In this document: positions 17,242-26,255 of the stretch, in pieces
Numbering within the stretch: position 1 is the first letter of the stretch
Layout: each line of letters opens with the position of its first letter
Assembly: GCA_028715885.1 (NCBI GenBank)
Contig: JAQUQX010000007.1
Span: forward strand, 1-62,579
Reading direction: 5' to 3'
Length of the DNA stretch: 62,579 nucleotides
Origin: Candidatus Methanoperedens sp.
GTDB taxonomy: Archaea > Halobacteriota > Methanosarcinia > Methanosarcinales > Methanoperedenaceae
Notes under the pieces: generated by a model
Database searches by the model: none
Told to the model about the DNA's origin: nothing
What the model saw: only the letters and a program-made list of their open reading frames with translations
Made by a program: the position numbers and the translations under genes

Positions 17242-17835
17242 ATGAATCATAAAGAGAATCTTATATCGGATTATATTGAAAGAAGTATTCAAACAAAAAA
17301 AGAACTGCGAAAAACCAATATAGAAGTAATTGCTCAAATTGTAGAATTAATAATTGATGCTTACAGGCAAGGAAAAAAGGTAGTATGGTTTGGCAATGGC
17401 GGAAGCGCAGCAGACGCCCAGCATCTTGCATGCGAGCTGGTGAGCAAGTTTTTCCTTGAAAGAAAAGCGCTTGCATCGTTCGCTCTAACGACAAATACGT
17501 CAGAATTGACTGCTATTGCAAATGACTATGATTTTAGCAGGGTTTTTGCACGGCAGGTCGAAGCGCTGGTAAATCCTGGGGATATTGTCATCGGCATCAG
17601 CACGAGCGGCAGCTCGCCAAATGTAATTGAAGGCATCAAAGAAGCAAAACATCTTGGAGCAATAACAATTGCTTTCACAGGAGCATCTGGTGGTAAATTG
17701 AAAGGAATTGCAGATTTTCTGTTGGATGTGCCGTCTGAAATTACGCCGCACATTCAGGAGTCTCATATTATGATTGGACATATTATCTGTTATTTAGTTG
17801 AGAAAGAGCTATTTGGAGATAAAAATGAAAAATAA
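17242..17835 (+). CDS. gmhA: Sedoheptulose 7-phosphate isomerase
   Basis: A 197-residue SIS-domain isomerase that converts sedoheptulose 7-phosphate to D-glycero-D-manno-heptose 7-phosphate. Seen: FGNGGSAADAQHLACEL at residues 50-66, STSGSSPNV, and HIQESHIMIGH. The zinc ligands known for GmhA, His61, Glu65, Gln172 and His180, are all present at the same numbers as in the E. coli enzyme. Length fits the family. It is the entry point of the heptose pathway in this locus, fed by transaldolase and transketolase upstream. Its 3' end overlaps gmhB by 11 nt. Confidence 0.92.
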   Translation: MNHKENLISDYIERSIQTKKELRKTNIEVIAQIVELIIDAYRQGKKVVWFGNGGSAADAQHLACELVSKFFLERKALASFALTTNTSELTAIANDYDFSRVFARQVEALVNPGDIVIGISTSGSSPNVIEGIKEAKHLGAITIAFTGASGGKLKGIADFLLDVPSEITPHIQESHIMIGHIICYLVEKELFGDKNEK

Positions 17836-18382
17836 AGCCGTATTCATTGATAGAGATGGAACTATCAATGTAGATGTGCATTATTTAGATGATCCAAATA
17901 AATTTGAAATGTATCCAGGTGTTGGTGAAGGTCTTAAAAAATTAAAGGAAAATAGGTTTAAAATAATCGTTATAACAAATCAATCAGGCATTGCAAGAGG
18001 ATATTTTACAGAACAGCAGTTATTCGATATTCATGAAAGAATGAAAAAGGAATTCCAGAGATTTAATGTAGCATTGGATGGAATCTATTATTGCCCGCAC
18101 CATCCAGACGATAACTGCAATTGCCGGAAGCCAAACACTGCATTATTTAAAAAGGCAATAAATGAACATAATATCGATGTTAAAAAATCCTATACGGTAG
18201 GTGATAAAATTTTGGATATAGGTGCAGGAAAAAAAATCGGTACTGGAACAATTCTTATACCTGAGCCGCATATAAAAGAAGAAATTTTATCTAAACAAAT
18301 CGAATGGGAGTACAATCCCGATTATGTTGCGGATGATTTTATAGATGCTATTGAGTGGATTTTGAAGTTAGAAAGAGGCTAA
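17825..18382 (+). CDS. gmhB: D-glycero-D-manno-heptose 1,7-bisphosphate 7-phosphatase
   Basis: A 185-residue HAD phosphatase from the ATG at 17825, which places the nucleophile motif IDRDGTIN near residues 8-15; an in-frame start 27 nt upstream would only add residues encoded inside gmhA. Seen: TNQSGIARGYF (motif II) and a zinc-binding loop CPHHPDDNCNCRKP, the hallmark of GmhB. VGDKILDIGAG forms motif III/IV, slightly off the usual GDxxxD. It removes the 7-phosphate from heptose 1,7-bisphosphate made by HddA. The 3' end is 8 nt before the ABC transporter gene. Confidence 0.9.
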   Translation: MKNKAVFIDRDGTINVDVHYLDDPNKFEMYPGVGEGLKKLKENRFKIIVITNQSGIARGYFTEQQLFDIHERMKKEFQRFNVALDGIYYCPHHPDDNCNCRKPNTALFKKAINEHNIDVKKSYTVGDKILDIGAGKKIGTGTILIPEPHIKEEILSKQIEWEYNPDYVADDFIDAIEWILKLERG

Positions 18383-18389
18383 AAAAAAT

Positions 18390-19205
18390 ATGCATATGAT
18401 TATCAAGCCTAAGAAAGGCTTGCAATTGGTGGATTTCAAAGAGCTAAGAGAGTATAAGGACCTGTTCTATTTTTTGGTTACTCGTGATATAAAAGTGCGC
18501 TATTCTCAAACAGTTTTAGGAGGACTATGGGCAATTATCCAGCCGTTTTTTTCAATGATTGTTTTCACTCTTTTTTTTGGGGTGCTAGCCAAAGTACCTT
18601 CCGATGGCATTCCTTACCCTATCTTTAATTTTTCTGCAATGATAGCCTGGACATATTTTGCTGGTGCAATAACAGGGGCTGGCAATAGTCTTGTTGGGAA
18701 TGCACATTTGGTATCAAAGATATACTTTCCCCGTTTGATAATCCCCCTAACGCCTGTTGTTGCAGGTTTATTAGACTTTTCAATTGCCTTTGTGGTTTTA
18801 GTTGGCATGATGCTTTATTTTCACATATATCCTACTATTACGGTGCTCTTTTTACCAGTCTTAATTATTCTAATGATGCTCGCAGCGAGTGGAATAGGAA
18901 TGTTCCTTGCAGCTTTAAATGCAAAATACAGGGATATTAAATACACAATCCCATTCTTAGTGCAGTTAGGGATGTTCGCTTCGCCCATTGTTTATCCAGC
19001 TTCAATGGTACCTGAAAAATATCATTTAATTTATGCATTAAACCCTATGGTCGGAGTTATTGAAGGATTTAGATCTATTTTATTGGGAACTGTTGCCTTT
19101 CCTACAGAGATGTTTCTGGTTTCAGCTTTAATAAGTTTAAGTCTATTTATAATTGGATTGTTATATTTCAAGCAAATGGAACGTTATTTTGCTGATATTA
19201 TTTAA
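18390..19205 (+). CDS. wzm: ABC-2 polysaccharide export permease (Wzm type)
   Basis: A 271-residue membrane protein with about six hydrophobic segments. The N-terminal cytosolic stretch DLFYFLVTRDIKVRY is followed by QTVLGGLWAIIQPF, a signature of the Wzm/TagG family, and the C-terminal part has YALNPMVGVIEGFRS. With the ATPase encoded directly downstream it forms an ABC exporter for a lipid-linked polysaccharide. The first codons offer ATG at 18390 or 18396. Its position at the end of the heptose module suggests that the heptose-containing glycan is its cargo. Confidence 0.9.
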   Translation: MHMIIKPKKGLQLVDFKELREYKDLFYFLVTRDIKVRYSQTVLGGLWAIIQPFFSMIVFTLFFGVLAKVPSDGIPYPIFNFSAMIAWTYFAGAITGAGNSLVGNAHLVSKIYFPRLIIPLTPVVAGLLDFSIAFVVLVGMMLYFHIYPTITVLFLPVLIILMMLAASGIGMFLAALNAKYRDIKYTIPFLVQLGMFASPIVYPASMVPEKYHLIYALNPMVGVIEGFRSILLGTVAFPTEMFLVSALISLSLFIIGLLYFKQMERYFADII

Positions 19206-19212
19206 GGTGAGC

Positions 19213-20520
19213 ATGTCCAAAGCAATGATTAAAATTAACAACCTATCAAAACGCTACCGCATTGGAGCAAAAGAACAGAGCTATAGAACAATTCGTGAAA
19301 CCATAATGGATGGGCTTAGAGCTCCTGTAAGGAATTTAGCCAAATTACGAAAGCTGACAGAATTCAAAGCTTCAGATGATGAGGAAGATGTAATATGGGC
19401 GCTTAAGGATGTTTCGTTTGAAGTAAACGAAGGAGAGGTGCTGGGCATTATCGGGAGAAACGGTGCCGGAAAAAGTACTTTTTTGAAAATACTATCGCGT
19501 ATAACAGAGCCTACCAGTGGTAGCATAGAAGTTCACGGCAGGGTATCAAGCCTGTTAGAGGTTGGAACTGGATTTAATTTTGAGCTTACAGGCAGGGAGA
19601 ATGTTTTCCTCCAAAGCGCAATTTTGGGTATGCAGAAGTGGGAAATTAAAGAGAAGTTTGATGATATTGTTAGATTTGCTGATATCGAACGCTTCATAGA
19701 TACGCCCGTAAAGCGATATTCCAGCGGTATGTATGTCAGGCTGGCATTCTCAGTGGCAGCGCATCTTGAACCCGAGATACTGGTGGTGGATGAGGTGCTG
19801 GCAGTTGGTGATATATCTTTTCAGAAAAAGTGCCTTGGTAAGATGAGCGAAGTTGCCAGGAGAGGGCGCACAGTACTGTTTGTGAGTCATAATATGGATG
19901 CAGTTCAAAAGCTATGCACACGTGCGATAATATTGGATGAGGGTAGGGTGGTGATGGATGGTCCTACGGATGAAGTTGTGAGTAGATACCTCGGAGAAGA
20001 GATGAACTATGCCGGGCAGCGAATATGGTCAGATATAAACAAGGCACCAGGTTCCGGTATGGTGCGATTGTGCGCGGTGCGCGTCCTAGATCAGAACGGA
20101 AAAGCCTGCACAAGTTTTGATGTACGCGATCCGGTGTCAATCGAGACGGAATTCCAAGTCATGGAAGAGGGGCATCGTTTGGTCGTACAACTTCACTTTG
20201 TAAGTGAAATGGGGAACGTTCTTTTTATCTCAAACAACAATCTGGATTCTCCTTGGCGAGATACAGCATGTCCGCAAGGACATTATCGGGCTGTATGCCA
20301 CATACCGGGTGATTTTTTGAATGAAGGAAAGGTTTCTGTTACATGCAGGATTGATACTGTAGGGTTATATCATTATATGCACGTAATGGAACGCGATTTG
20401 GTCAGATTTAAAGTCTCTGACAGGATGGATCCAGCAGGTGTACGGGGTAACTACTCGTTGCAATGGCCATCTGGTGGTATACGCCCGAGGTTACCTTGGA
20501 CAGTGGAAAAGGCATGTTGA
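19213..20520 (+). CDS. wzt: ABC polysaccharide export ATPase with C-terminal glycan-binding domain (Wzt type)
   Basis: About 435 residues. N-terminal ABC domain: Walker A GRNGAGKST at residues 81-89, ABC signature YSSGMYVRLAFS, Walker B ILVVDEVLAVGD. From about residue 260 a C-terminal beta-rich domain follows (SVTCRI, HYMHVMERDLVRF), matching the Wzt C-domain that recognises the chain end in O-antigens such as O8/O9a. This implies export of a chain-terminated polymer; the TylF-like methyltransferases could provide the cap. ATG at 19213 is chosen over longer upstream extensions inside wzm; an AAGGTG lies close before it. The GC content of the 3' half is higher than in the next genes. Confidence 0.9.
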   Translation: MSKAMIKINNLSKRYRIGAKEQSYRTIRETIMDGLRAPVRNLAKLRKLTEFKASDDEEDVIWALKDVSFEVNEGEVLGIIGRNGAGKSTFLKILSRITEPTSGSIEVHGRVSSLLEVGTGFNFELTGRENVFLQSAILGMQKWEIKEKFDDIVRFADIERFIDTPVKRYSSGMYVRLAFSVAAHLEPEILVVDEVLAVGDISFQKKCLGKMSEVARRGRTVLFVSHNMDAVQKLCTRAIILDEGRVVMDGPTDEVVSRYLGEEMNYAGQRIWSDINKAPGSGMVRLCAVRVLDQNGKACTSFDVRDPVSIETEFQVMEEGHRLVVQLHFVSEMGNVLFISNNNLDSPWRDTACPQGHYRAVCHIPGDFLNEGKVSVTCRIDTVGLYHYMHVMERDLVRFKVSDRMDPAGVRGNYSLQWPSGGIRPRLPWTVEKAC

Positions 20521-20614
20521 ACTTTATTGAAAAGTTTCACTTATTTAAGAACAGCGGTAATGAGCTATTTTTAGAAGTTAAGTTACGAATTTCAATGATC
20601 AAGTGGAATTACTT

Positions 20615-21838
20615 ATGAGTGACTCAAAATTACTGGTTTTATCTTACATGGTAAAAGAAGAACCTATCGATACTGGGAATAATTTAATACAGGCATTTAT
20701 AGATAATAACGCTTTGTACTTGGATTATAAAGAACTATATAGTAAATATGGTTTTGTTGGTGCTCATAATTATATAAGTGAGTATGTTAGCAGAAATGAA
20801 ATTAATTGTTTAATCTATTTTTCTAATCCAAGTGAATTTTATTTTGGTGTAGATTTCTTTGAGAAACTCAGAGAAGAAATTTTTTTGGTGATGATTACGG
20901 GCGATGCCGAACATTACTATGAGGTTCGCGATCAGTATTATGCTCAGGCAATGGATTTAGTAGTTGTTAATGATTTTATTTCGCCTTTTAAATTGCGTCA
21001 GATAGGTATTAACTCAATTGCTTATTTTGGTTATTTTGATACCATAAGGTATCATAAAATCGAAAATTTGCAAAAAAATATGGAGGTATCTTTTATCGGA
21101 CAGTTAACAGGCAAAGTTGGAAGATTAAACTACATTAACTATCTTTTGAAAAATAATATAAATGTTAAAGTGTTAGGAAACGATTCACTTGAGAGAAAAG
21201 TATCTCTGGAAAACAAAATTGAAATCTTTAACAGGACCAAGATAAATCTAAACTTTAGCGGAATAGCAGAGGAAACAATATTAACCAGAAAGTATCGCAT
21301 TCACACACGAGCGAAGCAAATCAAGGGAAGGATTTTTGAGATTGCAAGTTGCGGGGGATTTGTATTATCTGAATATGCACCAGGACTGGAACGGTTGTTC
21401 GAGATAGGTAACGAAATAGATGTTTTTTATGATAAAGAAGAACTACTTGAAAAAGTAAAATACTATCTGGAACATGACGGCGAAAGAGAGGAAATTGCAA
21501 GAAGGGGATGCGAAAGAGCGACTAAAGATTATGATGTAAAACAGGCTGTTCCCAAATTAATTTCAGCAATAGATGAATTAAGGAAAAACAAAATATACAA
21601 GCCCTCAGAAATATATCTGGATGATGAATTCGTAAGAAATTATACGACTTACAGGATACTTTTAACTCTAAGGTTCGTCAAAGCAGGAAAGTTGAAATTT
21701 GCACTTGAAGAATTAAAAATCATATTAAAATACAGGAAACTTGATTGGTATCAAATTCGTATATTTTTTCAAGAAGAGAGTCTCAGAGTTCCTCAAATTA
21801 AGTCGGTTTTAAAATTAATGAGAGACATTAAAAAATGA
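20615..21838 (+). CDS. CgeB-like glycosyltransferase
   Basis: About 407 residues, glycosyltransferase of the CgeB/Glyco_trans_1_2 group. The N-terminal half has the pattern VMITGDAEHYYEVRDQYY and VVVNDF; the C-terminal half has VSFIGQLTGKVGR, KIEIFNRTKINLNFSG, RIFEIASCGGFVLSEYAPG (the UDP/GDP-sugar site of this group) and EIDVFYDKEEL. ATG at 20615 is preferred to an in-frame GTG 12 nt upstream. A 60-residue tail rich in lysine may bind membrane. It is paralogous to the protein at 23553, and the two flank a radical SAM gene. This block is clearly AT-richer than the genes on either side, which suggests separate acquisition. The sugar transferred is unknown. Confidence 0.8.
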   Translation: MSDSKLLVLSYMVKEEPIDTGNNLIQAFIDNNALYLDYKELYSKYGFVGAHNYISEYVSRNEINCLIYFSNPSEFYFGVDFFEKLREEIFLVMITGDAEHYYEVRDQYYAQAMDLVVVNDFISPFKLRQIGINSIAYFGYFDTIRYHKIENLQKNMEVSFIGQLTGKVGRLNYINYLLKNNINVKVLGNDSLERKVSLENKIEIFNRTKINLNFSGIAEETILTRKYRIHTRAKQIKGRIFEIASCGGFVLSEYAPGLERLFEIGNEIDVFYDKEELLEKVKYYLEHDGEREEIARRGCERATKDYDVKQAVPKLISAIDELRKNKIYKPSEIYLDDEFVRNYTTYRILLTLRFVKAGKLKFALEELKIILKYRKLDWYQIRIFFQEESLRVPQIKSVLKLMRDIKK

Positions 21839-23546
21839 CAAATATACTATTAATGAATATTCCAAGCGGGCCCTCGCCCACAGACTATCCACCGGTTGGT
21901 ATATCAAGAGTTATTGAAGGGATTAATCCTGATCTGAATTGTAATCTATCTTTCTTCGATTTAGATTACTATAGACCATCGTTTGAAGAGATTAAAAACA
22001 AAATTCAATCATTTTCGCCACAGATAATCGGGTTTAGCGCGATCCTGACTCCGGCTTACTCTTATTTGAAGGAACTATCCATTTTTATAAAAAAAATTTC
22101 CCAGATATAATTCAGGTTTTGGGCGGGGAGATGGCTGTAATATCAAATATTATACTTACCAAAACCAGTGTTGATTTTTGTGTAATTGGAGAATCGGAAC
22201 CAACCTTTAGTGATTTAATTGCTAAACTGCAACAAGATAATTTTGATATAAAAAATAAAGAAACGTATAAAACTATCAAAGGTCTTGCCTATTTATTAAA
22301 CGATGTCTCCTATTTTACTGGTTACGAAGAAGAATTCACAGAAATCAGGCAGGTAAATTATGATCTGATTTCAAAATATACAGACTTAGGACATTATGTG
22401 CAAAAAATCAATGGTCAGCATTATACGAACAGAATTGATAAATATGAAATAGAAAGTTTTTTTAGTTTATTTCATACCAAAGACCTAAACAAAAAAATTG
22501 CAATAGCGTTTGCCAGTAAAGGCTGTGTGGGGAGGTGCACTTTCTGCCATAGGTATTTTAGGGGTTACAAGGTTATCGATGAAAATTTTGTCATAAATTA
22601 TATTGATGATCTGACAAAAAAATATGAAATAGGGTTAATACAGTTTGCAGATGAAAATTTTGGATCAAATGTAAAATCAACTTATAAAATTGTAAATTAC
22701 TTAAAAGAAAAAAAATTAAATTGGGCGGCAGGGGCAGTAAGAGCCAAAACAGTTAATGAAGAAATGATAAAAGTATGGAAAGAAACAGGATGTGTTCATG
22801 TAAATTTTGGCATAGAATCCTGTTCTCAAAAGATGCTAAATGTCATGGAGAAAAGAACTACCGTTGAAGAAAACTTAACTGCTATTAGACTTCTCAATAA
22901 ATACAAAATTTTTACCATAATAGGTCTAGTCATTGGAATGCCGGGAGAAACAGAAGAAACCATCGAAGAAACAATATATAATTTATCCACTGTTATACCA
23001 GATGATATAAACTTGCCTTATGAAATATGTATTAACTATTTCCAAGCTGTTCCCGGTACCCCAGGTTATGAATATGCACGACGAATAGGTTTTATAGGAC
23101 AATCGTTGGAAGAAGAAGAGAAATATATTGAAAATCTTTATAATGTAAACGCCAATGATGTAAAACACTACTTAAATTTTACCGACTATGAAAAAGAAGA
23201 GGTAGCCTACTGGAGAGATTATATATTTTTAGAATTGATAGTTTCTTATATACGGAAACATGGAATAATAAACGTTTTAAAACATAAAAAAGGAAATAAA
23301 TACAGGAAGGGAGTCGTTTATATGACTTTCCCAAAGCTAATGAGAAAATTTTTATTAAAATATTCTACAATTATTAGACATTTCGGATTAAAAAAATTAT
23401 TTTATGTTTTTACAAAAAAAATATTTGCTATAAAGCCAAAAGATTTTGTAAACATCAATGATTCACTAAGAACAATAAACAAAACTATGCCAATAGCTGT
23501 GCGAAATGATGATGTATGCACGTTTATTTTAAGAGAAGGACGTTAA
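21835..23546 (+). CDS. B12-binding radical SAM protein split by a -1 frameshift
   Basis: Two frames that together form one protein of about 570 residues. Codons 21835-22095 encode an N-terminal cobalamin-binding-like domain (PPVGISRVIEG, IIGFSAILTPAY). The zero frame stops at 22108-22110. The -1 frame continues without loss from 22095 with NFPDIIQVLGGEMAV, then IGESEPTF and the radical SAM cysteines in SKGCVGRCTFC, then a VIGMPGETEETIEE segment. The frames meet in an A8 run at 22089-22096. A separate start for the second frame would have to be TTG at 22119 and would cut the B12 domain. So this is either a frameshifted product, a transcription-slippage gene, a recent mutation, or a homopolymer sequencing error. 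It overlaps the previous gene by 4 nt. Confidence 0.75.
22089..22096 (+). other. A8 slippery run at the frame junction
   Basis: Eight adenines. In the reading phase of the upstream frame the run contains A AAA AAA, the classical phase for -1 ribosomal slippage, and one extra A in the mRNA would also join the frames. I see no strong stem-loop directly after it, and the usual downstream stimulator is therefore not evident. Confidence 0.55.
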
Positions 23547-23552
23547 TATCTA

Positions 23553-24779
23553 ATGAAAAATACTTTTTTTGATAAAAATATATTATTACTATTCCCAACC
23601 GATGAAAATCAATATTTTAATTTTCATTATGGCGCACTAAAAAATTATTTTCAAAATATTTATCGTTTTAATTTTGTTGAATATTTTCGTAAAAAAGGCA
23701 TAAGAAACACTGAAAGGTACATCGCGAATCTAATTTCCGATAAAGAAATAGATATTGTTATGTCTTATCCTTTTGCAACTGATTACCAATTATCAGTCGA
23801 ATTCTATAGTTCACTGAAGAAAAAAATAAAAATAGTTTTCTGTATGTTTGATGATGAAAATTATTTTGATGTTTACAGCAAGTATTATTGCCAAATTGCC
23901 GACGCGGTTATTACAGTTGACTATTTTAGCGTTTTTGGGTATGAGAAGCTGGGCATCCCTTCAATCTTATTCTTACCTGTTTTCAGCAAGAACAACTATC
24001 ATCCCGTTGAAACAGAAAAAGATATTGATGTTTGTTTTTTGGGAAATTGTATTAAAAACGACAGGATGAAATATATAAATTTTTTAATTAATAACGGTAT
24101 TAAGGTAGAAACCTTTGGTATTGGCTCGAAAAACGGTTTTGTTGAATGGAATGAACTATCAAAAATATATTCAAGAAGTAAAATAAATTTAAACTTTGCA
24201 AAATTAGACAAATTAAACTGGATAAATAAGGACGAACCTCTATTAAACAGAGTCAGACAAGATAAAGGAAGACCTACAGAGATTGCCTTAACAAGGTCGT
24301 TCTGTCTCTCCGAATATTCACCCAGTTTAAAATATATTTTTGAAATCGGCAAAGAAATAGATGTCTTTCATAATAAAGAGGAATTATTAGGAAAAGTAAA
24401 GTACTACCTTTCAAATGAGAGCAAAAGAGAAGAAATAGCATATAATGCCTACAAAAAAGCTTTAGAGAATTATGAGACGGAAATTTATATTCCAAAAGTA
24501 TTAAAAGAACTTAACAGCATTTTAGAGAACACTGACAAATCAAAAACTGAAAATATTCGAATATATTTGAGCGAAAGCTTTAAAATAAAATCAATCAACG
24601 GGTTGACTTTTTCGACGTTTGTTTTAATTAAAAATGGGAAAATAAAATATGCGCTGGAATTGTTTGCAGAATTGTTTAAGTATGGCGTTTTTAACTTTCT
24701 AACAGGTTTTTATGGTGGTACAATCAGGATAATAAGGCATAAATTGAAACTCTTTATTTATAGAGACGCTATATCATAA
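23553..24779 (+). CDS. CgeB-like glycosyltransferase
   Basis: A 408-residue paralogue of the protein at 20615. Shared landmarks: VFCMFDDENYFDVYSKYY, DVCFLGNCIKNDRMKYINF, SKINLNFAKL, EIALTRSFCLSEYSPSLKYIFEIGKEIDVF and a C-terminal KxxxALEL helix region. The N-terminus diverges. Likely a retaining glycosyltransferase using a nucleotide sugar. It follows the split radical SAM gene by 6 nt and ends the AT-rich block. After it come about 200 bases of AT-rich DNA without a gene. Confidence 0.78.
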   Translation: MKNTFFDKNILLLFPTDENQYFNFHYGALKNYFQNIYRFNFVEYFRKKGIRNTERYIANLISDKEIDIVMSYPFATDYQLSVEFYSSLKKKIKIVFCMFDDENYFDVYSKYYCQIADAVITVDYFSVFGYEKLGIPSILFLPVFSKNNYHPVETEKDIDVCFLGNCIKNDRMKYINFLINNGIKVETFGIGSKNGFVEWNELSKIYSRSKINLNFAKLDKLNWINKDEPLLNRVRQDKGRPTEIALTRSFCLSEYSPSLKYIFEIGKEIDVFHNKEELLGKVKYYLSNESKREEIAYNAYKKALENYETEIYIPKVLKELNSILENTDKSKTENIRIYLSESFKIKSINGLTFSTFVLIKNGKIKYALELFAELFKYGVFNFLTGFYGGTIRIIRHKLKLFIYRDAIS

Positions 24780-24918
24780 TTATATTGATATATTAGAATT
24801 TAATTTAAATTGTTTCTAAAATGTTAGATATGTTTCTTCTACATGTTTTGAGGCTTAATATCCTTGTATCATGATGGTACATTTGGCGCTACAGTCTTGG
24901 GAAAACCGAACATAAAAT

Positions 24919-24930
24919 ATTTAATATATT
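24919..24930 (+). promoter_or_regulatory. Candidate TATA region for the 25-kb operon
   Basis: An AT-rich TTTAATATATT element lies about 65 nt before the ribosome-binding site at 24972 in a 205-nt gap between genes. It is compatible with an archaeal TATA box, but the surrounding DNA is itself AT-rich, so confidence is low. Confidence 0.3.
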
Positions 24931-24984
24931 TTATTGATAATATAAATTAATTCAATACGGGCTAACGGCTGGGAGGAGATTAAA

Positions 24985-25424
24985 ATTCAACAACATACAA
25001 ACGAAGTAGCTAAAGATGGTAAGAAATTTGGATTTGGTAAAAACTGTGGTCAGTTTATTGCAGTTCTCAGGGATGAGCGCATAGCAGGGAAATTATTATC
25101 GCGATTTACAATGATCAAGGCAGAGCTAGCCACTATTGGACAATAATCAATCGAACATATAACTGTTTGCCCAGAGGATTTAAATTTCTAGTATTGTGGC
25201 ATGTATTTATTCGGATGTGGGGCCGACCATGCTCCAGGATATCTTACACGGAAAGCCGTTTCATAGCTGGGAAATATTATAAAGGCAGAGGGATGTCGCC
25301 TTGGCAGAATGTGGTGGATTGGGCTGGAGGGTGCCCATTTGAAGTGACCAAGCCGGAAGATATTTTTGAGTTCTATAAATCTATGGGATTATCCTTAGAC
25401 CGCTTAAGACCTGTGGAGACGGTA
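24985..25424 (+). pseudogene. Decayed SAM methyltransferase (N- and C-terminal remnants, centre lost)
   Basis: From an ATT at 24985, 8 nt after GGAGG at 24972-24976, 53 codons encode HTNEVAKDGKKFGFGKN and FIAVLRDERIAGK, the N-terminus typical of a UbiG-like methyltransferase that normally reads HT..DG.RF.FG.NW. The frame stops at 25144. From 25167 an open frame encodes the same family's C-terminus: LPRGFKF, GMSPWQNVVDWAGGCPFEV, then KPEDIFEFYKSMG. The SAM-binding centre is missing. The C-terminal part runs in frame into the next methyltransferase gene, so an automatic caller would fuse the two. The order N-part, deletion, C-part argues for an internal deletion. Confidence 0.7.
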
Positions 25425-26255
25425 ATGGCAATAATGAAATCGTCTTTGAGAGGACGTAAAGCATTTAACGGAGGCTGGTTTTTCATGGAAGGTCATTTAG
25501 AGAAGTTACGCAGTGCGGAGATCAATCGTATTAAATACTGGTTTAAGCCTTGTATGCGTGTTTTAGAAGTCGGGGGTGGAAGCGGCTATCAAGCCGGTGT
25601 AATAGCTTCTTGGGGCTGTAAAGTGTTGTCCATTGATATTCCCAATAGACCAGTTCCACAAAAACAGTACCACCCTGTGCAAGATTACGATGGACGAAAT
25701 ATACCTTTTCCAGATGCGAACTTTGATATAGTTTTCTCATCAAATGTGTTGGAGCACATACAACCTTTGTCCCCTATCTTTACAGAGATGCATAGGGTCT
25801 TGAAACCCGGGGGTTTGGTCGTGCATATCATACCAAGTTCAACATGGCGTTTTTGGACCAGTATCGCCCATTATGTATATTTGCTGAAAAAGTATCTATT
25901 AGGGCAAATGCGGCATATTCCATGTGTAGAAAACGCACCATCTGTGAGTGATAAAGCTGTTAAGCATGGTATAACATATATGATAAAAAGAGCCCTGCTT
26001 GCAGGTCCTCATGGAGACTATCCAAATGCTCTTTCAGAACTTTATTATTTCAGCAAGGGTCGTTGGTTGCGTGTATTCCAAAGTAATGGATTTGACGTAG
26101 TGGAAACCTTCGCTAATGGTCTTTTTTATACTGGATATGGACTTTTCCCCGGGATGTCATTAGAGACACGTCGATGGTTAGCCAGTTTTATGGGTTCCTC
26201 CTGCAATACTTTTATTCTGCGCATCAAGCCATTTCAAGGTAAATTCAAGCCATGA
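25425..26255 (+). CDS. Class I SAM methyltransferase
   Basis: About 276 residues from ATG 25425, which has GGAG at 25415-25418, 6 nt upstream. A much longer frame from 25167 is open but includes the remnant of another methyltransferase. Seen: RVLEVGGGSGYQAG (motif I), VLSIDIPNRP, FDIVFSSNVLEHI (motif II) and HRVLKPGGLVVHI (motif III), the Methyltransf_11 pattern. Function likely in glycan modification; the substrate is unknown. ATGA overlap with the next glycosyltransferase gene shows coupling. From here on the genes are GC-richer than the preceding block. Confidence 0.82.
   Translation: MAIMKSSLRGRKAFNGGWFFMEGHLEKLRSAEINRIKYWFKPCMRVLEVGGGSGYQAGVIASWGCKVLSIDIPNRPVPQKQYHPVQDYDGRNIPFPDANFDIVFSSNVLEHIQPLSPIFTEMHRVLKPGGLVVHIIPSSTWRFWTSIAHYVYLLKKYLLGQMRHIPCVENAPSVSDKAVKHGITYMIKRALLAGPHGDYPNALSELYYFSKGRWLRVFQSNGFDVVETFANGLFYTGYGLFPGMSLETRRWLASFMGSSCNTFILRIKPFQGKFKP

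Noticed and set aside
25167-25424. Long N-terminus of the methyltransferase at 25425
   Set aside because: It matches the C-terminus of a different methyltransferase, so it is treated as a relic, not as part of the live gene.
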